From positions 352,785-416,784 of the forward strand of contig NZ_JACIDK010000001.1 in assembly GCF_014196295.1 (NCBI RefSeq): DNA of 64,000 nucleotides, written 5' to 3'. The notes under the pieces were generated by a model that made no database searches, was not told where the DNA came from, and saw only the letters and a program-made list of their open reading frames with translations. Every line of letters begins with the position of its first letter. Within the stretch, counting starts at the first letter, position 1. Below are positions 8,147-15,744 of the stretch, in pieces. Made by a program: the position numbers and the translations under genes. This stretch comes from Phenylobacterium haematophilum. Lineage in GTDB: Bacteria; Pseudomonadota; Alphaproteobacteria; Caulobacterales; Caulobacteraceae.

Positions 8147-8878
8147 TTGGGCAAAAAGCGCGCGGATGTCGTCCTGGTCGAACGCGGCCTGTTCGACAGC
8201 CGCGCCAAGGCTCGGGCGGCCATCGAGGCCGGCGGCGTCAGCGTCGCCGGCCGTGTGCTTTCCAAACCTTCTGAACTGATCGAGGCGGACGCGGACATCG
8301 CCGCCGTTGCGGCCCATCCCTATGTCGGGCGCGGGGCGCTCAAGCTTGTTCACGCCCTCGACCTCTGGCCGGTCCAGGTTCAAGGCCGCACCGTCGTCGA
8401 TGTCGGGGCCTCGACGGGCGGCTTCACCGAGGTCTGCCTGTTGCGGGGCGCCGCGAGGGTCTATGCCGTCGACGTCGGGCGCGGGCAACTGCATGCCAAG
8501 CTGGCGGGGGATCCGCGCGTGGTGGGGCTGGAGGGCGTCGACGCCCGCACCCTCGACCCGCAGCTGATCCCAGTAGCTCCCGACCTCATCGTGACCGACG
8601 TCAGCTTCATCGGCCTGGCCAAGGCGCTGCCCGCAGCCCTGGCGCTCGCCGCCGGCGGGGCCGACCTGGTCGCGCTCGTCAAGCCGCAGTTCGAGGTGGG
8701 CCCGGAACACGTCGGCAAGGGCGGGCTGGTCAAGGACGAGGCGGCGCGTCGCCGGGCGCTGGACGAGGTGGCGGCCTTCCTGAGCGCCTCACGCTGGGCC
8801 GTGCGCGAAGTCGCCGACAGCCCCATCGCCGGCGGCGACGGCAATCTCGAATATCTGCTCTGGGCCCAGCGGGCCTGA
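8147..8878 (+). CDS. tlyA: TlyA family rRNA (cytidine-2'-O)-methyltransferase
   Basis: The 243-residue protein begins with an S4 RNA-binding domain (KRADVVLVERGLFDSRAKAR). An FtsJ/RrmJ-type methyltransferase domain follows, with SAM motif VDVGASTGGFTEVCL and a VTDVSFIGL strand. TlyA proteins 2'-O-methylate rRNA; homologues are often misnamed hemolysins. Conserved lysine and aspartate positions of the RrmJ-like catalytic set appear kept (VKPQFEVG, VKD). The start is uncertain. I use TTG at 8147, which gives the family-like N-terminus MGKKRADV. A TTG at 8114 would overlap the ligase gene by 17 bp and add 11 residues. Neither has a convincing ribosome binding site. Confidence 0.9.
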   Translation: MGKKRADVVLVERGLFDSRAKARAAIEAGGVSVAGRVLSKPSELIEADADIAAVAAHPYVGRGALKLVHALDLWPVQVQGRTVVDVGASTGGFTEVCLLRGAARVYAVDVGRGQLHAKLAGDPRVVGLEGVDARTLDPQLIPVAPDLIVTDVSFIGLAKALPAALALAAGGADLVALVKPQFEVGPEHVGKGGLVKDEAARRRALDEVAAFLSASRWAVREVADSPIAGGDGNLEYLLWAQRA

Positions 8879-8881
8879 TTC

Positions 8882-8924
8882 CAAAAAGGAGAAGCCGCCC
8901 GCGCGGGGCGGCGCGAGCGGCTTC
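8882..8924 (-). terminator. Terminator-like hairpin between tlyA and the glycine-zipper gene
   Basis: Arms GAAGCCGC (8891-8898) and GCGGCTTC (8917-8924) enclose a GC-rich loop. On the minus strand the stem is followed by TCCTTTTTGG, a short T-run, so it best fits termination of the minus-strand gene ending at 8964. It lies in the 85-bp convergent gap and could also serve tlyA. Confidence 0.6.
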
Positions 8925-8963
8925 CGTCCGTCGAATACGCCGACGGGCTCCCCCTTGGGAGGC

Positions 8964-9551
8964 TTAGTCGACGACCTGGAAGTTCCCGTTCGCGTCGGGG
9001 CAGACGCGGACGAAACGCTTCTGGGTGCGGCCGTCGGGCAGATAGATCGGGCTTTCGGCCAGGGTGCAGCCGTCCGTGGCGGCCGGACGCTCGACCACCC
9101 GATAGGGCTCGCCGCGGTCGTAGTAGCGGCGGTCGTCATACGAACGGGCGTAGTAGCCGTTGTCGGCCGGCTGGCCGTAATAGCCGTTGTAGGTCGTCTG
9201 CGGAGCGCGATACGTGCTCGTTCCGCCGCAAGCGGCCGAGTTCTTGCCGACCGCCGCGCCGCCCAACGCGCCCAGCGCGCCGCCCAGCAGGGCGCCTTCG
9301 GTGCGCGCGTTGCGGGCCGCCGCGTTCGAGCCGATCGCCGCGCCGAGCGCGCCGCCGACCAGGGCCCCGACCGTGCTGCGGTTGGTGGAGTCGCGACGGC
9401 AGGGGTCATAGTAGGTGTTGCCATAGCCGCCGCCGTAATACGGCGCCGACTGGGCCGCCGCGAAGGTGGGAATGGCGGCGGCCGAGCCGAGCGCCATGAC
9501 GCCGGCCACGCCAGCAAGCGCGCTCTTGGCGAAGGTCGAACGGAAGTTCAT
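8964..9551 (-). CDS. Secreted glycine-zipper protein
   Basis: The 195-residue protein has a signal peptide (about residues 1-34, ending TFAAAQ). A double glycine-zipper hairpin follows (TVGALVGGALGAAIG and GALLGGALGALGGAAVG), then a Tyr/Arg/Gly-rich region and a conserved C-terminal part with two cysteines (DGCTLAES, VRVCPDANGN). Glycine zippers of this kind occur in outer-membrane-associated 17-kDa-antigen/2TM proteins. Function is unknown. The gene at 9596-10054 encodes a paralogue with the same plan, which suggests tandem duplication. A candidate promoter for this gene lies at the stop codon of that upstream gene. Confidence 0.8.
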   Translation of the reverse strand: MNFRSTFAKSALAGVAGVMALGSAAAIPTFAAAQSAPYYGGGYGNTYYDPCRRDSTNRSTVGALVGGALGAAIGSNAAARNARTEGALLGGALGALGGAAVGKNSAACGGTSTYRAPQTTYNGYYGQPADNGYYARSYDDRRYYDRGEPYRVVERPAATDGCTLAESPIYLPDGRTQKRFVRVCPDANGNFQVVD

Positions 9552-9592
9552 TGCGGATTACCCCTTGAGACTGATGCGAGCTTGTTGTCGTT

Positions 9593-9620
9593 GATTTAGC
9601 TGCGGCCGCTCGGACGCCAG
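9593..9620 (-). promoter_or_regulatory. Candidate housekeeping promoter for the 8964-9551 gene
   Basis: On the minus strand GCTAAATC (9600-9593) is an exact match to the Caulobacter -10 consensus GCTANAWC. A weaker -35, CTGGCGT (about 9620-9614; four of seven consensus bases), lies 13 nt before it. The predicted start is about 35 nt upstream of the ATG at 9551. It overlaps the stop codon of the upstream glycine-zipper gene. Confidence 0.4.
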
Positions 9621-10054
9621 ACGCCGTCACGACCCCGGCAGACCTCGTAGCTGTGGTTGCGGCCGCCGTAGTTGTCCTGCACCCAGCGGCAGTTGCTGGG
9701 CTGGCTATAGCTGCTGCGCTGGTAGTTGCTGCTCGAGCGGTAGGCGGCCGGGCGCGGGGCGGGGGCAGGGCGGTAGTTGCTGCACTTGCTGTTGCGCTTG
9801 CCGATCTCGTGGCCGGCCACGGCGCCGACCGCGCCGCCCAGCAGCGCGCCTTCGGTCTTGGCGCCCTTGGCGGCGACGCCGCCGCCGGCCAGCGCGCCGA
9901 CCAGGCCGCCGACGATGGTGCCCTTGTTGGCGCTTTGACGTTGCTGGTCGCGGCACGGGTCATAGGACTGCGCCGACGCGATGCTCGGGAACGTCACGGC
10001 GGGCACGGTCACGGCCATCATCCCGGCGGCGGCGAGAGCAAGAGCACGTTTCAT
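9596..10054 (-). CDS. Secreted glycine-zipper protein, paralogue of the neighbour
   Basis: The 152-residue protein has a signal peptide (MKRALALAAAGMMAV... to SIASAQ), a YDPCRDQQR segment and a glycine-zipper hairpin (GTIVGGLVGALAGGGV and GALLGGAVGAVAGHEIG). The tail is Ser/Tyr/Arg-rich, with cysteines at NCRWVQ and VCRGRDGVWRP. The layout matches the 8964-9551 protein, including the PCR(D/R) motif before the zipper. I chose the ATG at 10054 because AAGGAG lies six bases upstream; the frame extends further 5' without a signal peptide at its start. The promoter region to 10172 carries phased GAAC/GTTC repeats. Confidence 0.8.
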   Translation of the reverse strand: MKRALALAAAGMMAVTVPAVTFPSIASAQSYDPCRDQQRQSANKGTIVGGLVGALAGGGVAAKGAKTEGALLGGAVGAVAGHEIGKRNSKCSNYRPAPAPRPAAYRSSSNYQRSSYSQPSNCRWVQDNYGGRNHSYEVCRGRDGVWRPSGRS

Positions 10055-10110
10055 CGGCTTCTCCTTCATTCGAACTCGGAGGCGGCGCCGAAGCCCCGCC
10101 TGCGCTATGG

Positions 10111-10172
10111 AACTTGGCTGAACGAGTCTGAACGGTGCTTGAGCGCTCCGTTCATGTTCGTTCATCTTCGTT
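10111..10172. promoter_or_regulatory. Phased GAAC/GTTC repeats between divergent genes
   Basis: Three GAAC words (10111-, 10121-, 10131-) recur at 10-bp spacing. They are followed by TTCATGTTCG and TTCATCTTCG (10151-10170), a 10-bp tandem repeat. TGAACGG (10129-10135) and CCGTTCA (10148-10154) form inverted arms around GAGCGCTC. Direct repeats on one helical face resemble sites of OmpR/PhoB-type response regulators. The spacing is N6, so it is not a LexA box. The region lies upstream of the glycine-zipper gene (minus strand) and the RNA methyltransferase gene (plus strand). Confidence 0.45.
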
Positions 10173-10226
10173 GACGCCTTATCCCGCTTGGGATTTCGGG
10201 GTCGGCGCCATCAGCGAGTTTTGAGC

Positions 10227-11513
10227 ATGCGACGTCCCCGACCCCACCGGGCCCGACCCACCGACGCTCCTTCCGGCCCGCCGGTGGAGGTTCTGATCGA
10301 GGCCGTAGGCGGCGAAGGCGACGGCATTGCGGCAGGTCCGCTCTATGCGCCCTTCACCCTGCCGGGGGAGCGCGTGCGTCTCGCCGCCGGTCCGCAGCGG
10401 CGCGAGGTCGAGGCGATCCTGCAGGCCAGCCTGCAGCGCGTGACCCCGCCGTGTCCGCACTTCGGGATCTGCGGCGGCTGCGCCCTGCAGCACTGGGAGC
10501 ACAACGCCTATCTGGCCTGGAAGGTCGAGCGGCTGATCGGCACCCTGGCCCGAGAGCGCATCGAGACGGAGGTGCTCCCGGCCTTCGCCGCCAAGCCGCA
10601 CACCCGCCGTCGCCTGGCGCTCCACGCTCGCCAAGGAAAGAGGGACGCCGCGCGCCTGGGCTTCAAGACCCGCAAGTCCTGGGACGTCGTCGACATCAGC
10701 GCCTGTCCGATCGCCGACCCGGCTCTGGAGGCTGCGCTACCGGCGCTGCGCCGCCTGGCCGCGCCATTGTTCGAGCATCCGAAGTCTGCGCCGACCCTGC
10801 ACGTCACGCTGACCGCCACCGGCATCGATGTCGACATCAGCGGCGTCGAGCGCAAGAGCGGCGGGCTGTCGGCCGACGCCCGCATGCGCATGGCCGAATA
10901 CGCGGCGGCGGCCGATTTCGCCCGCGTCACCATGGACGGCGAGGTCGCCTACATGGCGCGTCAGCCCACCGTCCGTATCGGCGCGGCGACCGTCGCCCTG
11001 CCGGCCGGCGCCTTCCTGCAGGCGGTCCCCGAGGCCGAGGCGGCGATGGGCGCCATGGTCGTCGAGTCCGCCGTCGGCGCCGAGCGCATCGCCGACCTGT
11101 TCTGCGGCGTTGGGACCTTCACCTTCCGTCTCGCTGGAGTCGCGCCGGTGCTGGCCGCCGACGGCGCCGCACCTGCCGTCCGTGCGCTCAGCGCAGCGAT
11201 CTCCACGGCGCCGGGCCTGCACGGCATCACCGCCGAGGCCCGCGACCTGACGCGTCGTCCGCTGCTGGCCGAGGAGATGAAGCGCATCGACACGGTCGTG
11301 TTCGACCCGCCCCGGGCCGGCGCAGCCGAGCAGGCCGCCGAAATCGCCCGCTCGGGCGTGGCCCGCGCCATCGGCGTCTCCTGCAATCCGGCGACCTTCG
11401 TGCGCGACGCGCGCACCCTGATCGACGCCGGCTTCACGCTGGAGCGGGTGCTGCCGGTCGATCAGTTCCTCTGGTCGCCGCACGTCGAACTGGTCGGGGT
11501 GTTCACGCGGTAG
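10227..11513 (+). CDS. Class I SAM-dependent RNA uracil-C5 methyltransferase (RlmD/TrmA-like)
   Basis: The 428-residue protein has an N-terminal TRAM-like segment, then cysteines for a 4Fe-4S cluster (CPHFGICGGC near 76-85, plus a later Cys in DISACPIADP). The methyltransferase domain shows SAM motif DLFCGVGTFTFRLA, then FDPPRAGA and the nucleophile cysteine in GVSCNPATF (about 386). This set defines the 23S rRNA m5U (RumA/RlmD/RlmC) and TrmA families. Whether it acts on 23S U1939-type or another site cannot be read. The ATG at 10227 is used; a TTG at 10188 would add 13 arginine-rich residues. The gene ends 1 bp before the stop of the convergent radical SAM gene. Confidence 0.9.
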   Translation: MRRPRPHRARPTDAPSGPPVEVLIEAVGGEGDGIAAGPLYAPFTLPGERVRLAAGPQRREVEAILQASLQRVTPPCPHFGICGGCALQHWEHNAYLAWKVERLIGTLARERIETEVLPAFAAKPHTRRRLALHARQGKRDAARLGFKTRKSWDVVDISACPIADPALEAALPALRRLAAPLFEHPKSAPTLHVTLTATGIDVDISGVERKSGGLSADARMRMAEYAAAADFARVTMDGEVAYMARQPTVRIGAATVALPAGAFLQAVPEAEAAMGAMVVESAVGAERIADLFCGVGTFTFRLAGVAPVLAADGAAPAVRALSAAISTAPGLHGITAEARDLTRRPLLAEEMKRIDTVVFDPPRAGAAEQAAEIARSGVARAIGVSCNPATFVRDARTLIDAGFTLERVLPVDQFLWSPHVELVGVFTR

Positions 11514-11514
11514 A

Positions 11515-12612
11515 TCAGCCGCCGAACAGGTCGCCCTGGTCGCCCGACTTGGCCGGGACCTTGAACTGCGACAGGTCCAGGACGGGCAGCTTCGCGTCCA
11601 GGCCAAGGCGCTTCTTGGCCGCCTGGAAGCGCTGCGACATCAGTTCGGCGATCGGCCCTTCGCCGCGCATCCGCTTGCCCCACTCGGGGTCGTAGTCGAG
11701 GCCGCCGCGCATCTGGCGCACCAGGGACATCACCCGCCGCGCCCGGTCCGGATGGTCGGTGTCCAGCCACTCGCGAAACAGATCCTTGATCTCGCGCGGC
11801 AGCCTCAAGGCGACATAGCCCGCACCCCTGGCGCCGGCCTCGGCGGCCCGTTCCAGCACCGCCTCCATCTCGTGGTCGTTGAGGCTGGGGATCGCCGGGG
11901 CGAACATCACCACCACCGGCACCCCGGCGTCGGAAAGCGCCTTGATCGCGCCGATCCGGCGCTCGGGCGTCGCCGCCCGCGGCTCCATGCTGCGCGCCAG
12001 CCTGCGGTCCAGGCTGGTGACCGAGATCGCCACCCGGCAGAGATTGCGCCGGCCCAGCGCAGCCAGCACGTCGAGGTCGCGTAGGATCAGAGCCGACTTG
12101 GTGATGATCGAACAGGGGTGGCCGAAGCGCTCCATCACCTCCAGCACGCCGCGTGTAATCCTCGTCGTGCGCTCGACCGGTTGGTAAGGGTCGGTGTTCC
12201 CGCCGATGTGGATGAATTCGGGCCGGTAGCGCGGAGAGGAGAGCTCCTTCTCCAGCAGCCTGGCGGCGTCGGGCTTGAAGAACAGCTGGCTCTCGAAATC
12301 GAGGCCGGGGGACAGCCCCATATAGGCGTGCGCCGGGCGCGCGTAGCAGTAGATGCAGCCATGCTCGCAGCCTCGGTAAGGATTGATCGAGCGTGAGAAG
12401 CCGACATCGGGACTGTCGTTCTTGCTGATGATCGTGCGCGCGTTCTCGGGGCTCAGCGTGGTCTTCAACTGCTGAGGTTCGGCGTCCTCCACCGTCCAGC
12501 CGTCGTCGAACGCCTCGCGGGCCTGGCTCTCGAACCGCCCGCTGGCGTTCGACCGCGCCCCGCGGCCGCGGACGGTGATCTGCTGGGTGAAGGTGCTCAC
12601 GGCCCGCAGCAT
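11515..12612 (-). CDS. PA0069/Rv2578c-family radical SAM protein (SplB-like)
   Basis: The 365-residue protein carries the radical SAM cysteine motif CX3CX2C in YRGCEHGCIYCYARP (about residue 90). NPYRGC and the HIGGNTDPYQP segment are typical of the PA0069 group. These proteins belong to the COG of spore-photoproduct-lyase-like enzymes (DNA repair photolyase, SplB), although the reaction of this subgroup is not established. I start at the ATG at 12612; a TTG at 12630 and a GTG at 12600 are alternatives. A perfect LexA-type box (12625-12639) lies 12 bp upstream of this start, suggesting SOS control. The neighbour at 12680 is divergent across the same box. Confidence 0.88.
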   Translation of the reverse strand: MLRAVSTFTQQITVRGRGARSNASGRFESQAREAFDDGWTVEDAEPQQLKTTLSPENARTIISKNDSPDVGFSRSINPYRGCEHGCIYCYARPAHAYMGLSPGLDFESQLFFKPDAARLLEKELSSPRYRPEFIHIGGNTDPYQPVERTTRITRGVLEVMERFGHPCSIITKSALILRDLDVLAALGRRNLCRVAISVTSLDRRLARSMEPRAATPERRIGAIKALSDAGVPVVVMFAPAIPSLNDHEMEAVLERAAEAGARGAGYVALRLPREIKDLFREWLDTDHPDRARRVMSLVRQMRGGLDYDPEWGKRMRGEGPIAELMSQRFQAAKKRLGLDAKLPVLDLSQFKVPAKSGDQGDLFGG

Positions 12613-12624
12613 AGGATCGGGAGC

Positions 12625-12639
12625 GAACAAAACAAGAAC
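12625..12639. promoter_or_regulatory. SOS (LexA) box, GAAC-N7-GAAC
   Basis: GAAC (12625-12628), seven bases, GAAC (12636-12639) matches the alphaproteobacterial LexA site (GTTC-N7-GTTC on the other strand) exactly, with an A/T-rich spacer. It sits between the divergent SplB-like gene (start 12612) and the GT2-like gene (start 12680). On the minus strand a -35-like GTGACGC (12667-12661) precedes it, so LexA would cover the start of transcription of the SplB-like gene. Confidence 0.75.
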
Positions 12640-12679
12640 AATGTTGACGCGGCGCCCGAAGCGTCACCTTTGGATACGC

Positions 12680-13126
12680 ATGATCTCCGTCGTCGTCTCG
12701 ACCGCCAATGCCGACCGCGACCTGGCCGCGCTGCTGTCAGCGTTGGTGCCCGCCGCCGTCGACGGCCTGGTGCGCGAGGTGCTGGTGGCCGATGCCGGAT
12801 CGACCGACGCCACTCTGGCGATCTGCGAGGACGCCGGCGCCGACGTCGTCGCCGATTTCGCCGCCGCCCTGCGCCGGGCCAGGGGCGACTATGTGCTGGT
12901 GCTGCCGGTGTCGCTGCGCCTGCGGCCAGGCTGGGACGAGAGCGTGCGGCGTCACCTGGAGGAGGGCGGCGGGCCGGCCCTGCTGGTCTCGCGCGAGCCG
13001 GGACTCCTTGAGCGCCTGACCGGGCCGAAACTGGCAGGCGTGCTGACACGGACGCAGAGCCTGGATGGCGTCGGCGATCTAGCCGCCCTGCGCCGCCGTG
13101 TCGGCCGCGCAGCGGTCCTCAGCTAG
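12680..13126 (+). CDS. Short GT2-like protein, probably non-catalytic
   Basis: The 148-residue protein has the N-terminal half of a GT-A fold: MISVVVSTANADRDLA, then VADAGSTDAT, which matches the nucleotide-binding VVDGGSTDGT element. Where family members carry the metal-binding DXD (LDADT), this protein reads VLPVSLRL, with no acidic residue. It then ends after about 55 more residues, much shorter than active GT2 enzymes (230 or more). It may be a degenerate or regulatory relative. The start ATG at 12680 gives the canonical first strand. The gene faces the SOS box 41 bp upstream and overlaps the convergent transglycosylase gene by 4 bp. Confidence 0.65.
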   Translation: MISVVVSTANADRDLAALLSALVPAAVDGLVREVLVADAGSTDATLAICEDAGADVVADFAAALRRARGDYVLVLPVSLRLRPGWDESVRRHLEEGGGPALLVSREPGLLERLTGPKLAGVLTRTQSLDGVGDLAALRRRVGRAAVLS

Positions 13127-14715
13127 CGGTCGAGACGGGCGTCGACGAAGCGCGCGCCCTGGGCCAGGGCGTCGAGGGTCTTGGTGTCGAGGCCGAACTT
13201 CTTGCGATAGGTCCAGTAGCCCGCCATCACCTTCTCGACGTAGTTGCGGGTCTCCTGGCTGGGCAGGCTCTCGATCAACATCAGGCTGTCGGCCTCTTCG
13301 CCGACCATCTTCGCGGTCTTCAGCAGCGTGCCGGGGCCGCCGTTATAGGCCGCCACCGTGCGCAGGATGTCGTAGCCGACGCCGCGCTCCATCAGCCAGG
13401 TCACATAATCCTGTCCGACGCGCAGGTTGAACGCCGGGTCGAACATCGGGCTCATATCGGCCTTCAGCTTGTCGTCGCCGGCCGCACGGGCGGCCGCTTC
13501 CGGCATCACCTGCATCAGCCCGACCGCCCCAGCGGGCGAGACCGCCTGCGGATTGAAGCGGCTTTCCTGACGGACGATTGCGTAGACTAGCGCTCGGTCG
13601 ATGGTGAAACCCGATTTCGGCTCCAGCAACGGGGTCGGATAGTCCGGCTCGGCGAACGAGCGACCGGCGGGCAGCGAGGCGGCGACGTCGGCGTCCGAGG
13701 TCAGCGGCGCGTTCAGCGCCAGGATCAGCGACATCCATTGCGAGCGCTCGGCCTCGGTCTTGGCCATTGCCAGCCCGGCGCGCAACTCCAGCCCAGCTTC
13801 GACCGGCATGCCGATCTGGGCAAGCGCCGTGGCGCGGTGGGCGCGGGCGTCCTCGCGGATGAACGGGGTCAGGTGGGCGCTGGGGGCTGAGGCGAACGTC
13901 GCCGGCACGATCTCGCGAGCGACGGGCGGGGGCGGGGCTTCCGAGACGCGGTCCAGCGCCTCCAGCCGCACGCGGCGCTCGGCGATCATGCCGTAGAAGG
14001 TGGTCGGATGGCGGGCTGCGAGCTTCAGGAAACCCTGGGCGCGCGTGGTGTCGCCGGTCTCCTCCAGCGAGCGCGCCGCCCAATAGGCCGCCGCCGAGCG
14101 CAGCCAGGGGTCTTCCTGCTCGTCGCGGGCGACCTGGCTGAAGAAGGTCTGGGCGACGGCGTAGTTCTTCAGCCGATAGGCGGCCAGGCCGGCGATCCAG
14201 CGCTCGCCGACGGCGGGGGCCAGATCCATCGCGGTCTGCACGTCGCCGGAATAAAAGGCCTCTCGCGCCTTGCGGGTGCGGTCGGCCGGAGCCTTGCCGG
14301 AAATTCCCTGGGCGGTGACCTCGACCCGTCGCCAGTCGGCGCCGGCCAGCAGCGGGGCCTTGAGCGGCTTGGCCAGCGCCGGCTTACGCTTGCTCGCCAG
14401 GGTGTAGATCCGCTCCGCGCCCGGCAGATCGCTGTATTGGTCCAGCCACTTGGCGAGGTCGTCATAGGTCGCGACGTGTCCGCCCGGGTGCATCAGCTGG
14501 CGGAACGCCAGGTGGCCGGTCAGGGAACGATCCTTGATCTCGGACGTCTGCATCTCGGCGTCGATGAAGTCGCCGCGGTCGACAGCGTCGAACGCAGCGG
14601 CGTAGCGCTTGGCGTCCCACGGGCTCAGGGCCTGTGGCGCAGCGTTCGTCGTTCCGGCGATGGCGGAGCAGATCATGGTCAAGACCGCGATCCGCATGCC
14701 CTTGCGTGCCCGCAT
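13123..14715 (-). CDS. Soluble lytic murein transglycosylase (Slt70-like)
   Basis: The 530-residue periplasmic enzyme has a signal peptide (residues 1-25, ending TTNAAP) and a long helical superhelical region of TPR-like repeats (AAAYWAARSLEETGDTTRAQ). The C-terminal SLT domain has the catalytic glutamate in VRQESRFNPQAVSP, then GAVGLMQVMPEAA and VAAYNGGPG. Such enzymes cleave the MurNAc-GlcNAc bond of peptidoglycan and form 1,6-anhydromuropeptides. Length is a little shorter than E. coli Slt70. The gene stands alone on its strand. Its 3' end overlaps the GT2-like gene by 4 bp. Confidence 0.93.
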   Translation of the reverse strand: MRARKGMRIAVLTMICSAIAGTTNAAPQALSPWDAKRYAAAFDAVDRGDFIDAEMQTSEIKDRSLTGHLAFRQLMHPGGHVATYDDLAKWLDQYSDLPGAERIYTLASKRKPALAKPLKAPLLAGADWRRVEVTAQGISGKAPADRTRKAREAFYSGDVQTAMDLAPAVGERWIAGLAAYRLKNYAVAQTFFSQVARDEQEDPWLRSAAAYWAARSLEETGDTTRAQGFLKLAARHPTTFYGMIAERRVRLEALDRVSEAPPPPVAREIVPATFASAPSAHLTPFIREDARAHRATALAQIGMPVEAGLELRAGLAMAKTEAERSQWMSLILALNAPLTSDADVAASLPAGRSFAEPDYPTPLLEPKSGFTIDRALVYAIVRQESRFNPQAVSPAGAVGLMQVMPEAAARAAGDDKLKADMSPMFDPAFNLRVGQDYVTWLMERGVGYDILRTVAAYNGGPGTLLKTAKMVGEEADSLMLIESLPSQETRNYVEKVMAGYWTYRKKFGLDTKTLDALAQGARFVDARLDR

Positions 14716-14781
14716 GCGATCTCCACGTCGCCGCCTCTGCGCGCGGCCGACGTGACCCTCAGTTCTCGTGACGGCTAAGTC

Positions 14782-15600
14782 TTAAGCGCCACGGTCAGGG
14801 CGATCAAGCCGTTCGGTCAGGGTCAGAAGGTCGCTCCAGGCCTTCTTCTTGGCCCCTGGCTGGCGCAGCAGGAAGGCCGGGTGCAGGGTCGGCATGGCCG
14901 GCAGCTCCAGGTTTCCCGCCTCCGAGCGCCACTCGAACCAGCGGCCGCGCAGCGACAGGATGCCCTCGTCGCGCTTGAGCATCGACTTGGCCGACGGCGC
15001 CCCGACCAGCAGCAGCATCTTGGGCGAGACCAGCTCGATCGCGCGCTCGAGAAATGGTTGGCAGACAGCCTGTTCCAGCGCTGAAGGGGTGCGGTTGCCG
15101 GGTGGACGCCAGAACACCGTGTTGGTGATGAACACCCGGCCGTCGAGCCCCGCAGCGGCCAGCATCTTGTCCAGCAACTGGCCGGCGCGGCCGACGAAAG
15201 GTTCGCCCCGGGCGTCCTCCTCGGCCCCTGGGCCTTCGCCGATCACCAGCAGCGGCGCATCGGCCGCGCCGCGTGCGAACACCGCCTGCCGGGCGCCTTC
15301 AAATTTCAGAGAGCAGCCGTCGAATCCCGCGATGGCCGCCTTCAGCGCCTCAAGGTTCTGGGCGCCCGCGGCGAGCTGCCGCGCCTGGGCGACCGCCCCG
15401 GCGACGTCCGGACCGCCCCCAGCGCGGGATGGCGCGGGCGCCGCGGCAAGCGGCTTCTTCTCTGGCGGCTTTGGCGGCACGAACTTGCCCGCCTCGATGC
15501 GATCGATGGGCGTATCATGCAGCATGGCGTCGACGCCTGCTTCCGCCCAGAAGGCGAGGAGGCTTTCGGCGACACGATCGAAGGGCGCAGCTTGGCTCAT
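14782..15600 (-). CDS. Uracil-DNA glycosylase, family 4-like
   Basis: The 272-residue base-excision repair enzyme removes uracil from DNA. Motif GEGPGAEEDARGEPFVGRAG holds the uracil-binding region, and HPAFLLRQP is the C-terminal motif with the catalytic-loop histidine. The first ~95 residues are variable and Ala/Pro-rich. Canonical family 4 enzymes bind a 4Fe-4S cluster through four cysteines. Here the N-terminal pair is reduced to one (GCSLK), the third position reads VFWRPPGN in place of VKCRPP, and only AVCQPF keeps the fourth. Cluster binding is therefore doubtful. The upstream gap has no LexA-type box. Confidence 0.88.
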   Translation of the reverse strand: MSQAAPFDRVAESLLAFWAEAGVDAMLHDTPIDRIEAGKFVPPKPPEKKPLAAAPAPSRAGGGPDVAGAVAQARQLAAGAQNLEALKAAIAGFDGCSLKFEGARQAVFARGAADAPLLVIGEGPGAEEDARGEPFVGRAGQLLDKMLAAAGLDGRVFITNTVFWRPPGNRTPSALEQAVCQPFLERAIELVSPKMLLLVGAPSAKSMLKRDEGILSLRGRWFEWRSEAGNLELPAMPTLHPAFLLRQPGAKKKAWSDLLTLTERLDRPDRGA

Positions 15601-15744
15601 GGTGTTCTTTAAAGAGCGTCTATAGCCGAGTTCGCGCTTGACCGCCCTTGTACAAGCTTCGGATAAGTCGCCCGACGGATCAACGCCGCGTGAAACAAAG
15701 GGGAGGGGAACCCCGGCGCGGCCATTTTGGGAGTTACGGGGATC

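Noticed and set aside
10111..10135. LexA box reading of the GAAC repeats
   Set aside because: The spacing between GAAC words is six bases, not seven, so it does not fit the alphaproteobacterial SOS box.
13076..13083. GATCTAGC as a minus-strand -10 box
   Set aside because: It lies inside the GT2-like coding region and has no gene to drive on that strand.
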